64,000 nucleotides of DNA. Source: Candidatus Accumulibacter similis. GTDB lineage: Bacteria > Pseudomonadota > Gammaproteobacteria > Burkholderiales > Rhodocyclaceae. The stretch lies in NCBI GenBank assembly GCA_013347225.1, contig CP054595.1, forward strand, positions 930,001-994,000, written 5' to 3'. The notes beneath the pieces are model-generated. The model did not search any database. It saw only the letters and a program-made list of their open reading frames with translations, and was not told the origin of the DNA. Position numbers and translations under genes: made by a program. This document shows positions 25,174 to 33,101 of the stretch, one piece after another; within the stretch, counting starts at the first letter, position 1; every line of letters begins with the position of its first letter.

Positions 25174-26163
25174 ATGGCACACCAAATCGACTTCACCACC
25201 GGCCAGGCCGCCATCGCCTATGCCACCGGATCCGAAACCCCCTGGCATGGCCTGGGACAGACCGTGGACCCGCATGCCCCGGTCGAGGTCTGGCAGAAGG
25301 CCGCCCAGCTCGAATGGCAGGCGCTGCGCGCCGAAGTCCAGTTCGACAGCAGCGTCTCCGGTGCCCGCGAGACCTACACCGACAAGCATGTGCTGTACCG
25401 CAGCGACTGCGGCGCCCCCTTGTCGGTGGTCTCGTCCGACTACCGAGTGGTCCAGCCTGCGGACATCCTCCACTTCTTCGGCGAGCTGGCGGCAGCCAGG
25501 CAGTTCAGCATCGAGACGGTCGGCGCGCTGATGGCGGGCCGGCGCATCTGGGCGCTGGGCCGCGTCGGCGACAACGCCCGCATCCTCGACGACGAGGTCG
25601 CGCCCTACCTGCTGCTCGCCACCTCCTACGACGGTACGATGGCCACCGTCGCCCGCTTCACGACGGTCCGGGTGGTCTGCAACAACACGCTGCAAGCCTG
25701 CCTGCGCAACGCCTCGTCGCAGAGGCAGGTGACCATCTCGCACCAGGCGATCTTCGATCCCAAGGAAGTCCGCGCCGACCTGGGGATCGCCCTCAACGCC
25801 TGGGAGGAGTTCCAGCACAAGGCCGGGCTGATGGCCCAGCGGAAACTGAGCACCCTCGAAACCGACGCCTGGCTGCTGGACCTCTTCCAACCCTTCATGC
25901 CCTATGGCCAGACCTACTCGCCGGAGCAGGTCCGCAAGTCCAAGGGCTACCGCCGCATCCTCGACCTCTTCGCCGGCGAGATGATCGGCGGCGCCCAGGA
26001 CGCGACCGACAAGACGCTCTGGGGACTGCTCAACGCCACGACCGAGTACATCGACCACGAGAAGGGCCGCATGCAGGACAACCGCCTGAACGCCGCCTGG
26101 TTTGGCCCGGGCGCCCGCTTCAAGGATCACGCCTTTGCGCTGGCCGAGAAGCTGGTGGCGTAG
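25174..26163 (+). CDS. DUF932 (phage/plasmid-like TIGR03299) protein
   Basis: A 329-residue protein with the DUF932 hallmarks: TGSETPWHGLGQTVDPHAPV near the start, DKHVLYRSDCGAPLSVVSSD, then FTTVRVVCNNTLQACL and ATTEYIDHEKGR near the end. Such proteins are common on plasmids and prophages; they are thought to act in DNA metabolism or antirestriction but no reaction is established. First gene of the plus-strand accessory run, driven by upstream element copy 1. Confidence 0.85.
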   Translation: MAHQIDFTTGQAAIAYATGSETPWHGLGQTVDPHAPVEVWQKAAQLEWQALRAEVQFDSSVSGARETYTDKHVLYRSDCGAPLSVVSSDYRVVQPADILHFFGELAAARQFSIETVGALMAGRRIWALGRVGDNARILDDEVAPYLLLATSYDGTMATVARFTTVRVVCNNTLQACLRNASSQRQVTISHQAIFDPKEVRADLGIALNAWEEFQHKAGLMAQRKLSTLETDAWLLDLFQPFMPYGQTYSPEQVRKSKGYRRILDLFAGEMIGGAQDATDKTLWGLLNATTEYIDHEKGRMQDNRLNAAWFGPGARFKDHAFALAEKLVA

Positions 26164-26196
26164 GCAGGGACACCGATCGGAGGCCAGGCAGAAAGA

Positions 26197-26242
26197 GCTT
26201 GGCTTTCCCCGCGCACAGCGTGTTCATACGCATGTCATCAAC
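26197..26242 (+). promoter_or_regulatory. Seven-copy upstream element, copy 2
   Basis: GCTTGGCTT, nine-base spacer, CAGCGTGTTCATAC, then TGTCATCAAC, 18 bp before the ATG at 26261. It differs from the consensus at one conserved position (GTG for GCG). Confidence 0.7.
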
Positions 26243-26260
26243 CACATCGAGGAGCCCGAC

Positions 26261-26821
26261 ATGAGCACCCTGACCCCGACCCAGATCGAAGTCCTCACCG
26301 CTGCCGCCGACCGACCCGATGGCCGCATCGAACCCCTGCCGGCAAGGCTGCCCAGCGGCGCCCGGAAGAAGGTCCTCGCCAGTCTCCTGAGCCGTCACCT
26401 GATCTTCGAGACGGCGGTCGGCGACGAGATCGTGTATCGGCTGACCGCCGACGGCTGCGCCGCCGTGGGGCGTGAGTGCGCGCTGCCGGAGCCCATCACC
26501 CCGGACGCCGAGATCGATGCGGCGGTGGCGGCCATCGAGGCCGAGTGGGGACGAGACCAGGCGCCGCCGGATCCGCAGCCGGACGTCGTCGAGCGCCGGC
26601 CGCGAACCCGGGAGAACAGCAAGCAAGCGCTGGTCATCGCGATGCTGCACCGCCCCGAGGGCGCGACGGTTGCGCAAATTTGCGCATCCACCGGATGGTT
26701 GGGCCACACCGTCCGAGGTTGCCTGGCAGGCGCGCTCAAGAAGAAGCTCGGGCTGACCATCACGTCCGAGAAGGCAACTGGCCGCGATCGCGTCTACCGC
26801 ATCGGAGAGGTGGCGCAATGA
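26261..26821 (+). CDS. DUF3489 domain protein
   Basis: A 186-residue protein. The C-terminal domain (about residues 120-186) is DUF3489: SKQALVIAMLHRPEGATVAQ, then STGWLGHTVRGCLAGALKKKLG and a final DRVYRIG. This is a winged-helix-like DNA-binding domain. The N-terminal half resembles a second winged helix (PTQIEVLTAAADRPDGRI). DUF3489 genes commonly sit near DUF2924 and recombinase genes; here that module is far away but carries the same upstream element. The stop overlaps the next start (ATGA). Confidence 0.85.
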   Translation: MSTLTPTQIEVLTAAADRPDGRIEPLPARLPSGARKKVLASLLSRHLIFETAVGDEIVYRLTADGCAAVGRECALPEPITPDAEIDAAVAAIEAEWGRDQAPPDPQPDVVERRPRTRENSKQALVIAMLHRPEGATVAQICASTGWLGHTVRGCLAGALKKKLGLTITSEKATGRDRVYRIGEVAQ

Positions 26822-27120
26822 CCCGCATGCGCTACCCGCAAGCGACGCCGACCGTGTTCTCCGGCGCGAAAGCCTTTGTCGAACAGCACGGCGTGACGGT
26901 CTGGTGCGAGCTGTGCGACACGGTGACGCCAGACCAGTGGTTCCACGTCACGGCGACCGCCCGGCAACTCGACTGCCTCAGGCGCTACAGCAAGCCGGAA
27001 CGCTACCTCCAGGCCGTGCTCAAGGCGGTCATCGCCGACTTCGAAGAGCGCCCCGACGCCTACGAGTGCCGCCCACCGGTGCAGCTCAAAGGACTGCGCA
27101 TGACTGAGGCGAAAGTGTGA
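26818..27120 (+). CDS. Hypothetical protein, 100 residues, translationally coupled
   Basis: Starts at ATG 26818 inside the stop of the DUF3489 gene (ATGA), the only gene of the run without its own upstream element, so it depends on its neighbour. It contains a CxxC pair (WCELCD), an alpha/beta pattern and a helical C-terminus (YLQAVLKAVIADFEERPDAY). No family recognised. Confidence 0.7.
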   Translation: MTRMRYPQATPTVFSGAKAFVEQHGVTVWCELCDTVTPDQWFHVTATARQLDCLRRYSKPERYLQAVLKAVIADFEERPDAYECRPPVQLKGLRMTEAKV

Positions 27121-27153
27121 AATCTCAGGGTGCCGAAGAAAGCTTGAGAATCC

Positions 27154-27199
27154 GCTTGGCTTCGGCACCAGACAGCGCGTTCATACGATCGTCATCAAC
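27154..27199 (+). promoter_or_regulatory. Seven-copy upstream element, copy 3
   Basis: GCTTGGCTTC, nine-base spacer, CAGCGCGTTCATACGATCGTCATCAAC (quoted here as two blocks, CAGCGCGTTCATAC and GATCGTCATCAAC). 17 bp before the ATG at 27217 with AGGAG between. Closest to the consensus. Confidence 0.75.
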
Positions 27200-27216
27200 G
27201 CCACCAGGAGCCCGAC

Positions 27217-27429
27217 ATGAACACCCTCAGCGCCGAAACCATCCGCCGCCTGATGCGGCAAAATCGCAAGACGATTCGGGGCATCGCTCAGGAGTGGAAC
27301 CTCACCATGAAGCGCGTACGCTACGTCCGCAACCACGGGGTCACCGGCGAGCACTTCGTGCGCGACTGGCTCGAGATCCTGACCGGCAAGGATCCAGAAG
27401 ATCAATCTTCTGCTTGGCTTCCGGAGTGA
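27217..27429 (+). CDS. Hypothetical small basic protein, 70 residues
   Basis: Begins NTLSAETIRRLMRQNRKTIR and contains GIAQEWNLTMKRVRYVR, a helix-turn-helix-like pattern; probably DNA-binding (inference). The last residues of the gene (SAWLPE and stop) are encoded by the start of upstream element copy 4, so coding and regulatory sequence overlap. Preceded by AGGAG. Confidence 0.65.
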   Translation: MNTLSAETIRRLMRQNRKTIRGIAQEWNLTMKRVRYVRNHGVTGEHFVRDWLEILTGKDPEDQSSAWLPE

Positions 27430-27457
27430 GCAGCGCGTTCATGTGTTCGTCATCCAC
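27412..27457 (+). promoter_or_regulatory. Seven-copy upstream element, copy 4 (overlaps preceding gene)
   Basis: GCTTGGCTTC lies within the last codons of the 70-residue gene; the stop TGA (27427-27429) falls in the variable spacer. CAGCGCGTTCATG and TCGTCATCCAC follow, then a GGAG ribosome site and ATG 27479. Confidence 0.75.
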
Positions 27458-27478
27458 TACGCCATCCGGAGCAGCGCC

Positions 27479-27751
27479 ATGACCCCGACCCAAGCCAAGA
27501 ACCTCGACACCCTCGGCAACCAACTCGCCACCGCCGCCCTGACGACCCTGATCCGGCTGTGGTCCGAGATCCGGACCGCCAGTGACGCGCAACGCGAGGC
27601 CGCCCTCGCCGCGATGCGGGCGAAGTCGGGACAGGCCATCGACGAGTTGCTCGAAGACGGCCAGGCCTGCCCCTGGATGGCCGAGACGATCTTCGCCAGC
27701 GCGGTCATGACCCTGGTCAACGCCGGCATCAAGATCCTGCGCGGCAACTGA
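27479..27751 (+). CDS. Hypothetical protein, 90 residues
   Basis: Starts at ATG 27479 (an upstream in-frame codon lies inside the regulatory element and is not used). Mostly alpha-helical: TPTQAKNLDTLGNQLATAAL, then SDAQREAALAAMRAKSGQAI, with a moderately hydrophobic C-terminus (AVMTLVNAGIKIL). No family recognised. One of the element-controlled accessory genes. Confidence 0.65.
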   Translation: MTPTQAKNLDTLGNQLATAALTTLIRLWSEIRTASDAQREAALAAMRAKSGQAIDELLEDGQACPWMAETIFASAVMTLVNAGIKILRGN

Positions 27752-27866
27752 TGCTCGACCGGCGGCATCAAAACGCCACACAGCGCGACAGTGCAAGCCG
27801 CAGGGCCAACCCTGACGCGGCGGCACCAAACAGGCTCCAGGTGGCCCCGAAGAAGATTGAGAATTC

Positions 27867-27912
27867 TCTTGGCTGACCGCTCGAACAGCGCGTTCATACA
27901 GTCGTCATCAAC
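27867..27912 (+). promoter_or_regulatory. Seven-copy upstream element, copy 5
   Basis: TCTTGGCTGA, nine-base spacer, CAGCGCGTTCATACAG, TCGTCATCAAC; 24 bp before ATG 27937, with AGGAG between. It departs from the consensus after CTTGGCT. Confidence 0.75.
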
Positions 27913-27936
27913 GCAGCATCCACCAGGAGACGCCCC

Positions 27937-28200
27937 ATGAACCCAGCAGACTACATCGCCAACCTTGCCGAGACTCAGGGCCGCGAGGCCTTGACCAACG
28001 CCCGCGCGACGATCGAGCGCGCGCTGGCCGAACTCGACCATTTCATCACGCGCTACGAGGAAGTCGATGGCCTGAAGCACAAGGCCGACGTGCTCAACTG
28101 GACCCTCAACCACCTGGCGACCTACATCCCGAACAACGTGCGCCTCGACCTGATCGCCGGAGCACAAGCCGAACTGATACGGGCCGACGCCAGACGATGA
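27937..28200 (+). CDS. Hypothetical protein, 87 residues
   Basis: A helical protein beginning NPADYIANLAETQGREALTN with KADVLNWTLNHLATYIPNN near the end. Strong AGGAG ribosome site. No family recognised. Sits between element copies 5 and 6, so it is a separate unit of the accessory run. Confidence 0.65.
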   Translation: MNPADYIANLAETQGREALTNARATIERALAELDHFITRYEEVDGLKHKADVLNWTLNHLATYIPNNVRLDLIAGAQAELIRADARR

Positions 28201-28227
28201 AAGCCAACGGGCAGGAGGCCAGATTAA

Positions 28228-28273
28228 ACTTGGCTTCCTGCTCGGACAGCGCGTTCATACGGGCGTCGCCACC
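28228..28273 (+). promoter_or_regulatory. Seven-copy upstream element, copy 6
   Basis: ACTTGGCTTC, nine-base spacer, CAGCGCGTTCATACGGG, then a diverged tail (GTCGCCACC). About 20 bp before ATG 28295, with AAGGAG between. Boundaries are accurate to about one base. Confidence 0.7.
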
Positions 28274-28294
28274 ACACACCGCAAGGAGACCACC

Positions 28295-28657
28295 ATGACG
28301 ACCCAAAGCATCCCCGCCAGCCACAACGATACTTGGGGCCTGAACGGTACCCTCGAAGACCAGGCCGAGGCCGCTTGGCCCATCGCCATGACCACCATCG
28401 CCGCAGCGACCGGCCAGCCGCTCGAAGCGGTGCGGGCCTTCCTCGACAGCCGTCATGGCCGCCAGTTTGCCGACGACGTCCTTAACGAGCGGGCCAAGGG
28501 CAAGGACCTCGAGCAAGCGATCTACGCCGCCGTCGCGCGGTGGATGGTCTGGACCATCGGCCGCCAGACCTCCCGCGACTATGGCATCCCCTGCGGCCTG
28601 CCCTACTTGACCGGGTTTGTGGTGCACTGCGAGATCGCCGAAGAGCTGGCCGCCTGA
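28295..28657 (+). CDS. Hypothetical protein, 120 residues
   Basis: Contains EAAWPIAMTTIAAATGQPLE and RWMVWTIGRQTSRDYGIPCG with LPYLTGFVVHCEIAEEL at the end. Looks like a compact alpha-helical protein, seen in plasmid and prophage accessory regions but unassigned. Last gene of the element-controlled run; good AAGGAG ribosome site. Confidence 0.65.
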   Translation: MTTQSIPASHNDTWGLNGTLEDQAEAAWPIAMTTIAAATGQPLEAVRAFLDSRHGRQFADDVLNERAKGKDLEQAIYAAVARWMVWTIGRQTSRDYGIPCGLPYLTGFVVHCEIAEELAA

Positions 28658-28883
28658 CCCGCTCGAACGTGCCAGGCTGCGAAGGCTATGCGCATCTTGC
28701 AGCGGTCGTTCGGTGACAGCATGTCAAGTGGTGCAATCGAACTGAAATCGCTTCTTCAGGAAAGGTCTCCCAGAGGTGCAAGGGACGCCCCTCTGAGCAT
28801 CTGCTAGTATTTCGTTGTTCTTGCACCAATCTGGACTCTGTCCCAAGAAGGGACGAGCAGCGCTTCGCGAGGGAGATCAACCG

Positions 28884-29624
28884 GTGGACAACGTTCAAGC
28901 GCTCGTGGCGGAACTCGTAGAGGAATCCGGCACCTTCCCCATGACACGACCACACGGCGGCATGCTGCTACGCCGGATTCAACAGGATGGCTTCTTTGAA
29001 GAAAATGGGCTCGTCGTCACCGCTGAGGACGCGCTCTACTGTCAGCACTACGCGGCCTTGGCCATTCTTGCCAAGGGAATAAGCGAATGTCTGAAGCTGA
29101 ATCCCTGCGACGGCGCATCGAACCTAGACGAGCTAGTTGAGCTGGTCTGCCGAAAGGACCTGCCTACATACGGCCGGGCAGCTTTCCCTGAATACCAAGG
29201 ACTTCCACACGAGATGTTACCTCCCGCGCTGGTATCGCTTGCGGTGGAGGCAGTCTCGGGGAAGCCAAGCCTACGCGGCCTTGGCGATCCGGATCTCGTG
29301 CACGAATGGACCATCAAGCCTGGGATTCGCCTCTTCAAGGAATTCCTTGAGCGGCTGCGAAGTAGTCCGGCAACAGTGAAAGCCTTTTGTGCCCCCGGCG
29401 GTGTCGCTGACCTACTCAGGGACGGCAAGATGGGCGAGAGCCAAGTGATTGCGGCGGTCGCGCAGTCTATGCTTCTTATCCTCGCGCCAGGAGCATTCTG
29501 GATACCGATTGCGGTAGTCGCGAGCACGATCCTCGTCAAGCGGGGATTGTCGCTTCTTTGTGACAAAGGCGCGCGCCGGTCAAAGGACACTGGTACGGCC
29601 GACGATGGCGGCGTAAAGCCGTAG
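28884..29624 (+). CDS. Unknown protein with a C-terminal membrane segment
   Basis: A 246-residue protein from GTG 28884, which follows a GGGAG ribosome site by 9 bases; earlier in-frame starts are weaker. Residues about 190-225 (SMLLILAPGAFWIPIAVVAS and TILVKRGLSLL) form one or two membrane helices; the rest is soluble and helical. G+C is lower than in neighbouring prophage genes and there is no upstream element, so it is probably a separately acquired cargo gene. A role in exclusion of other phages or toxicity is possible but unsupported. Confidence 0.6.
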   Translation: MDNVQALVAELVEESGTFPMTRPHGGMLLRRIQQDGFFEENGLVVTAEDALYCQHYAALAILAKGISECLKLNPCDGASNLDELVELVCRKDLPTYGRAAFPEYQGLPHEMLPPALVSLAVEAVSGKPSLRGLGDPDLVHEWTIKPGIRLFKEFLERLRSSPATVKAFCAPGGVADLLRDGKMGESQVIAAVAQSMLLILAPGAFWIPIAVVASTILVKRGLSLLCDKGARRSKDTGTADDGGVKP

Positions 29625-29969
29625 TAGTACGAAAGGTTACCGCTGCTGACCCCAGATGCCGCTAAGCCGATGGAGCCGTTGCGGCTGCCTGCGCTTGCGG
29701 TGCCCAGCCTACAACAGGCTCTGGGTGGCGTGCGATTAGAGTATCGTTCGCCGGATCGCCGAAGGTTGTTTTTCTTCGGCTGTCTCGCTACGTCGTAGCC
29801 TCGAGCACCGGTCGGTGCGTGAAACACGAACTCGATGACTCAACGAGGTAATGAAGGCCGGTGCCAAGAGGTCACACGGGCTAGTGCCCCGTTGAACTTC
29901 AGCGTTCGCGCACCATCTCGCTAGGAGTCTGGCAGTGTTCGCCTGGTCGCGGTTTATCACCTTCGCTCT
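29625..29969. other. Intergenic region without a recognised gene
   Basis: 345 bases between the membrane-protein gene and the convergent methyltransferase gene. Short frames in it lack family features. No clear terminator hairpin with a T-run, tRNA or repeat was found. Confidence 0.5.
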
Positions 29970-31208
29970 TTACTCGCCGAACGTCACGCCATCCGACTCT
30001 CGGATGGCTTTCTTTCCGCTGTGCTCCTGCCAGCGGCGAACGATGGTGCCGACGTATCTCGGATCGAGTTCCATGAGCCGCGCCACGCGCCCCGACTTCT
30101 CGGCGGCGATCAGCGTTGTTCCCGACCCGGCGAAGCAGTCGAGCACCGTATCGCCGGGCTGGCTGGAATTGCGAATCGCGCGCTCAACGAGTTCCACGGG
30201 CTTCATCGTCGGATGGACGTCGTTCTTGACCGGCTTCTTGATCTGCCACACGTCGCCTTGGTCGCGGTCGCCACACCAGTGCCGCTTGCTGCCTTCACGC
30301 CAACCGTAGAGCATCGGTTCGTACTGGCGCTGATAATCGGCACGCCCCATCGTGAAGGTGTTCTTGGCCCAGATGATGAACGTGGACCAGTGGCCGCCAG
30401 CGGCGCGAAACGCCGACTGCAGCACGTCGAGTTCGCTCGAGGACATCGCGATATAGACCGCACCGTCGCAGCGCGCGAGCCCCGGGGTGAGGGCTGCGAC
30501 CAGGAAGTCGTAGAACCCGTCACCCAGGTTGTCGTTCAGGATCGGGCGGTCTTTGCCGCGCAGCTTGTCCTTCGCGCTGTTGGCGTAGTCGACGTTGTAC
30601 GGCGGGTCTTGCCAAAGCATCGCCACATGCTCGGTGCCGAGCAGCGCAACGTAGCTCGCCTCCTGCGTGGCGTCCCCGCAGAGCACGCGGTGCTTGCCGC
30701 AGATCCAGACATCGCCGAGTCGCGAGACCGGTGTCTCCGGAACCTCGGGCAAGGCGTCATCGTCGGTGTTGCCATCGGTTCTGGTCTCCTCCCCGGCCAG
30801 GATCTCGAGCAACTCATCGGCATCGAATCCGGTCAGCTCCAGGTCGAAATCGTTGCTCTGGAGATCCGCCAACTCGACGCGCAACATCGCGTCGTCCCAG
30901 CCGGCGTTCTCGGCGATGCGGTTGTCGGCGATCACCAAGGCGCGACGCTGGGTCGGCGTCAGATGGTCGAGCACGACCACCGGGACCATGTCCAGACCCA
31001 GCTTCTGAGCAGCAGCGAGGCGCCCATGTCCGGCGACGATCACGCCATCGCTGCCCGAGAGAATCGGGTTGGTGAAACCAAACTCGGCGATCGAGGCGGC
31101 GATCTGTGCCACCTGCTGATCACTGTGCGTCCGGGCATTTCGCGCGTAGGGCAGCAGTTTGGCCGTCGGCCACTGCTCGATCTTGTCGGCCAGCCACGAA
31201 ACGTTCAT
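29970..31208 (-). CDS. ParB-like/DNA methyltransferase fusion (DPPY type)
   Basis: A 412-residue protein. Residues about 15-110 form a ParB/Sulfiredoxin-like domain (ILSGSDGVIVAGHGRLAAAQ), and residues about 160-400 a DNA methyltransferase with motif IV DPPYNVDY followed by motif I DCFAGSGTTLIAAEKSGR, the beta-class order. DPPY is typical of adenine-N6 or cytosine-N4 methylation of DNA. Such fusions occur in phages and protect phage DNA from host restriction. The start overlaps the stop of the paralogous gene upstream (ATGA). Confidence 0.9.
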   Translation of the reverse strand: MNVSWLADKIEQWPTAKLLPYARNARTHSDQQVAQIAASIAEFGFTNPILSGSDGVIVAGHGRLAAAQKLGLDMVPVVVLDHLTPTQRRALVIADNRIAENAGWDDAMLRVELADLQSNDFDLELTGFDADELLEILAGEETRTDGNTDDDALPEVPETPVSRLGDVWICGKHRVLCGDATQEASYVALLGTEHVAMLWQDPPYNVDYANSAKDKLRGKDRPILNDNLGDGFYDFLVAALTPGLARCDGAVYIAMSSSELDVLQSAFRAAGGHWSTFIIWAKNTFTMGRADYQRQYEPMLYGWREGSKRHWCGDRDQGDVWQIKKPVKNDVHPTMKPVELVERAIRNSSQPGDTVLDCFAGSGTTLIAAEKSGRVARLMELDPRYVGTIVRRWQEHSGKKAIRESDGVTFGE

Positions 31209-32643
31209 GCCGCCTCCTGTTCGCGGGAGCGCCGCTCGGCGGCGACCTCGTCGAAGGTCTGGCCGGTCGCCAGCAAGGTCGACGGCACTCCGGGAAAGTT
31301 CTGCCGGAAGCGTTCGATCGCCACATCGACGTACTCGGGCGCGATCTCGACCGCTCGGCCGATGCGGCCGGTGCGCTGCGCCGCCAGCATCGTCGTGCCC
31401 GAACCGCCGAAGGGGTCAAGGACGATCTCCCCGGGATTCGTGTAGGCCTCGATGACGAACTCCGGCAGCGCCACCGGGAACACAGCCGGGTGGTCGATGC
31501 CCTCGCCGATCGATCCGCGCTGGCGGGTACAGGTCACGACCGAGTCCGGGATGCGGAAGTCTTGCGTCACCTTGCCGGCATGGTTCCAGCCGGTGCGCTC
31601 GCCTTCCCTTGTACGCAGTCCACCGCTACTGCTGCCGTCGGCCTGCAAATGCTTGTCCTGACCGGCGAACTTGCACGGCACCGTCTTGTTGGGCTTCCTG
31701 GCCTCGCGGTTGAAGTGGAACAGAAACTCGTGCCGCGGCGCGAGGCGACCGGCCCAGTCACCGGGAACGGTCACGCCCTGATCCCACACGTACCAGCCGA
31801 AGAAGCGCCAGCTCTGGCGCGGCATCCAGGAGAGCCAGTCATCCCAGTAGCGCACCACGCTACCCTCACGATGCACCAGGCCGAGGTTCACCAGCATCTG
31901 CGCCGCCGCTGCCATCACGGTCATCGCCACGGCGAAGACGCCCTGCATCAGCCGGTCCCAGTCGGCGATCCCGCCGGTCGTGTAAGCGCGCCGGTCGTGT
32001 AAGCGCGCTGGTTGGCGTACGGCGGGCTGGTGACCAGGAGGTTCGCGCGGTCCTCACCCATCAGCGCGCCGATGACGGCGGGGTCCGCTGCATCGCCGCA
32101 GGCCAGACGGTGTGAGCCCAAGGCCCAAACGTCGCCGGTTCGGCTGACCGGGTGGACGGGCGCATCGGGAACATCGTCGGCCGCATCGGGCTCGTCTTCG
32201 GTCGGCTTCTGGCCATCGTCATCGGAGGGTTCGGCGTCACCCAGCAAGCGCGAGATCTCCTCCTCGTCGAACCCCGTCAGCGCCAGATCGAACTCCGCGA
32301 GCTTCAGGTCCTCGAGTTCGAGCGCCAGCAGCGCCTCATCCCACTGCGCCCAGGAAGCGGATCGGTTGGCCAGCAGGCGAAAGGCCTTGATCTGCGCATC
32401 GGTCAGTTCATCGGCCAGGACGACCGGTACCGTCGTCAGCCCAAGTCGGCGCGCCGCCTTGAGTCGCAGGTGCCCATCGACCAGTTCGCCGGTGCTCCTG
32501 GCCACCACCGGAATCCGAAAGCCGAACTCGGTGATCACCGAGGCCATCTGCTCCACGGCGTGGTCGTTCTGGCGGGGATTGCGGGCGTAGTCGATCAATC
32601 GCTCGATCGGCCAGTGCTGGAGCGTCAGTTCGGGTGCGGCCAA
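31205..32643 (-). pseudogene. Second ParB-like/DNA methyltransferase fusion, frameshifted
   Basis: The N-terminal part (32643 down to about 32007) has the ParB-like domain (SVITEFGFRIPVVARSTG, VDGHLRLKAARRLG) and the catalytic TSPPYANQRAYTTG. The frame then breaks at a perfect 17-bp tandem duplication (31973-32006). Downstream the other frame continues from about 31972 to 31205 with DRLMQGVFAVAMTVMAAAAQ and motif I DPFGGSGTTMLAAQRTGR. Removing one repeat copy joins them as TTGGIADWDRLMQG, restoring a protein of about 473 residues. SPPY instead of DPPY suggests cytosine-N4 methylation. The start is TTG at 32643 after GAGGTG. Confidence 0.88.
31973..32006. repeat. Perfect 17-bp tandem duplication causing a frameshift
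   Basis: Two adjacent identical copies of GCCGGTCGTGTAAGCGC (31973-31989 and 31990-32006). 17 is not a multiple of three, so the second copy shifts the methyltransferase frame. Could be slippage during replication, a reversible switch, or a sequencing/assembly error. Confidence 0.95.
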
Positions 32644-32705
32644 GGCTCACCTCGGCAAAAGAAAGCGGCCCGGACGGAGGTCGCGGGCCGCGAGGGGCGC
32701 TGAAA

Positions 32706-32730
32706 CAAAAAACCCGCCAGAGGGGCGGGT
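32706..32730 (-). terminator. Rho-independent terminator for the replication operon
   Basis: On the minus strand ACCCGCC, five-base loop, GGCGGGT, followed by TTTTTTG. It lies upstream of the methyltransferase genes, so it would end transcripts coming from the replication genes, and the methyltransferases would need their own promoter. Confidence 0.75.
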
Positions 32731-32971
32731 GGATAGGGGGATGGTACAGACTACCTGGGGCGGGTTCCGGGTGCAACCTGCAAACTATGCAAACCTTGAT
32801 TTGCGCCTTGACGCTAAAATTACTCTGCGAGCACGCCTCCCACATGGCATATTTTGCCGGAAGGACCCATTTAAAATCAATAAGTTACGTGCTGCAGAAT
32901 TTTTCGCTACATCATATTGGCATATTCCATTTGAATGTGTAGATGCTTCTGGGATCAGCACAAGAGCATAG
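32729..32971 (+). CDS. AT-rich small frame, uncertain gene or remnant
   Basis: An 80-residue frame in a conspicuously AT-rich patch (about 32760-32960). The product includes RLDAKITLRARLPHGIFC and INKLRAAEFFATSYWHIPF, with a natural-looking composition for AT-rich coding DNA, but no convincing ribosome site or family. It may be the remnant of a foreign gene rather than an expressed one. The rest of the 32644-33101 interval holds two terminators and no other gene. Confidence 0.3.
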   Translation: MDRGMVQTTWGGFRVQPANYANLDLRLDAKITLRARLPHGIFCRKDPFKINKLRAAEFFATSYWHIPFECVDASGISTRA

Positions 32972-33032
32972 CGCCTTAAGGAGGCAGACCTACCGGACGT
33001 CCCGTCCCGGCGAGCCTCGCCGTTCCCAAGCA

Positions 33033-33066
33033 AAAGCGCCTGCTGGAGAGCCCCGGCAGGCGCTTT
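33033..33066. terminator. Bidirectional terminator hairpin
   Basis: AAAGCGCCTGC and GCAGGCGCTTT form an 11-bp perfect stem with a short loop, with A/T flanks on both sides. It lies 36 bases beyond the stop of the DUF6456-like gene and would terminate that operon. Confidence 0.8.
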
Positions 33067-33101
33067 ACTTTGAAGATGCCCAAATGCTACGCCTTCGATG
33101 T

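Noticed and set aside
25109..28273. CRISPR array from the repeated 46-bp elements
   Set aside because: The copies are separated by full genes of different lengths, each with its own start codon, not by uniform spacers; no cas gene is present apart from a Cas4-like phage nuclease elsewhere.
29625..29969. A possible integron attC-like site near GTTGAACTTCAGCGTTC
   Set aside because: No pairing core sites (GTTRRRY/RYYYAAC) in the right arrangement and no integron integrase in the window.
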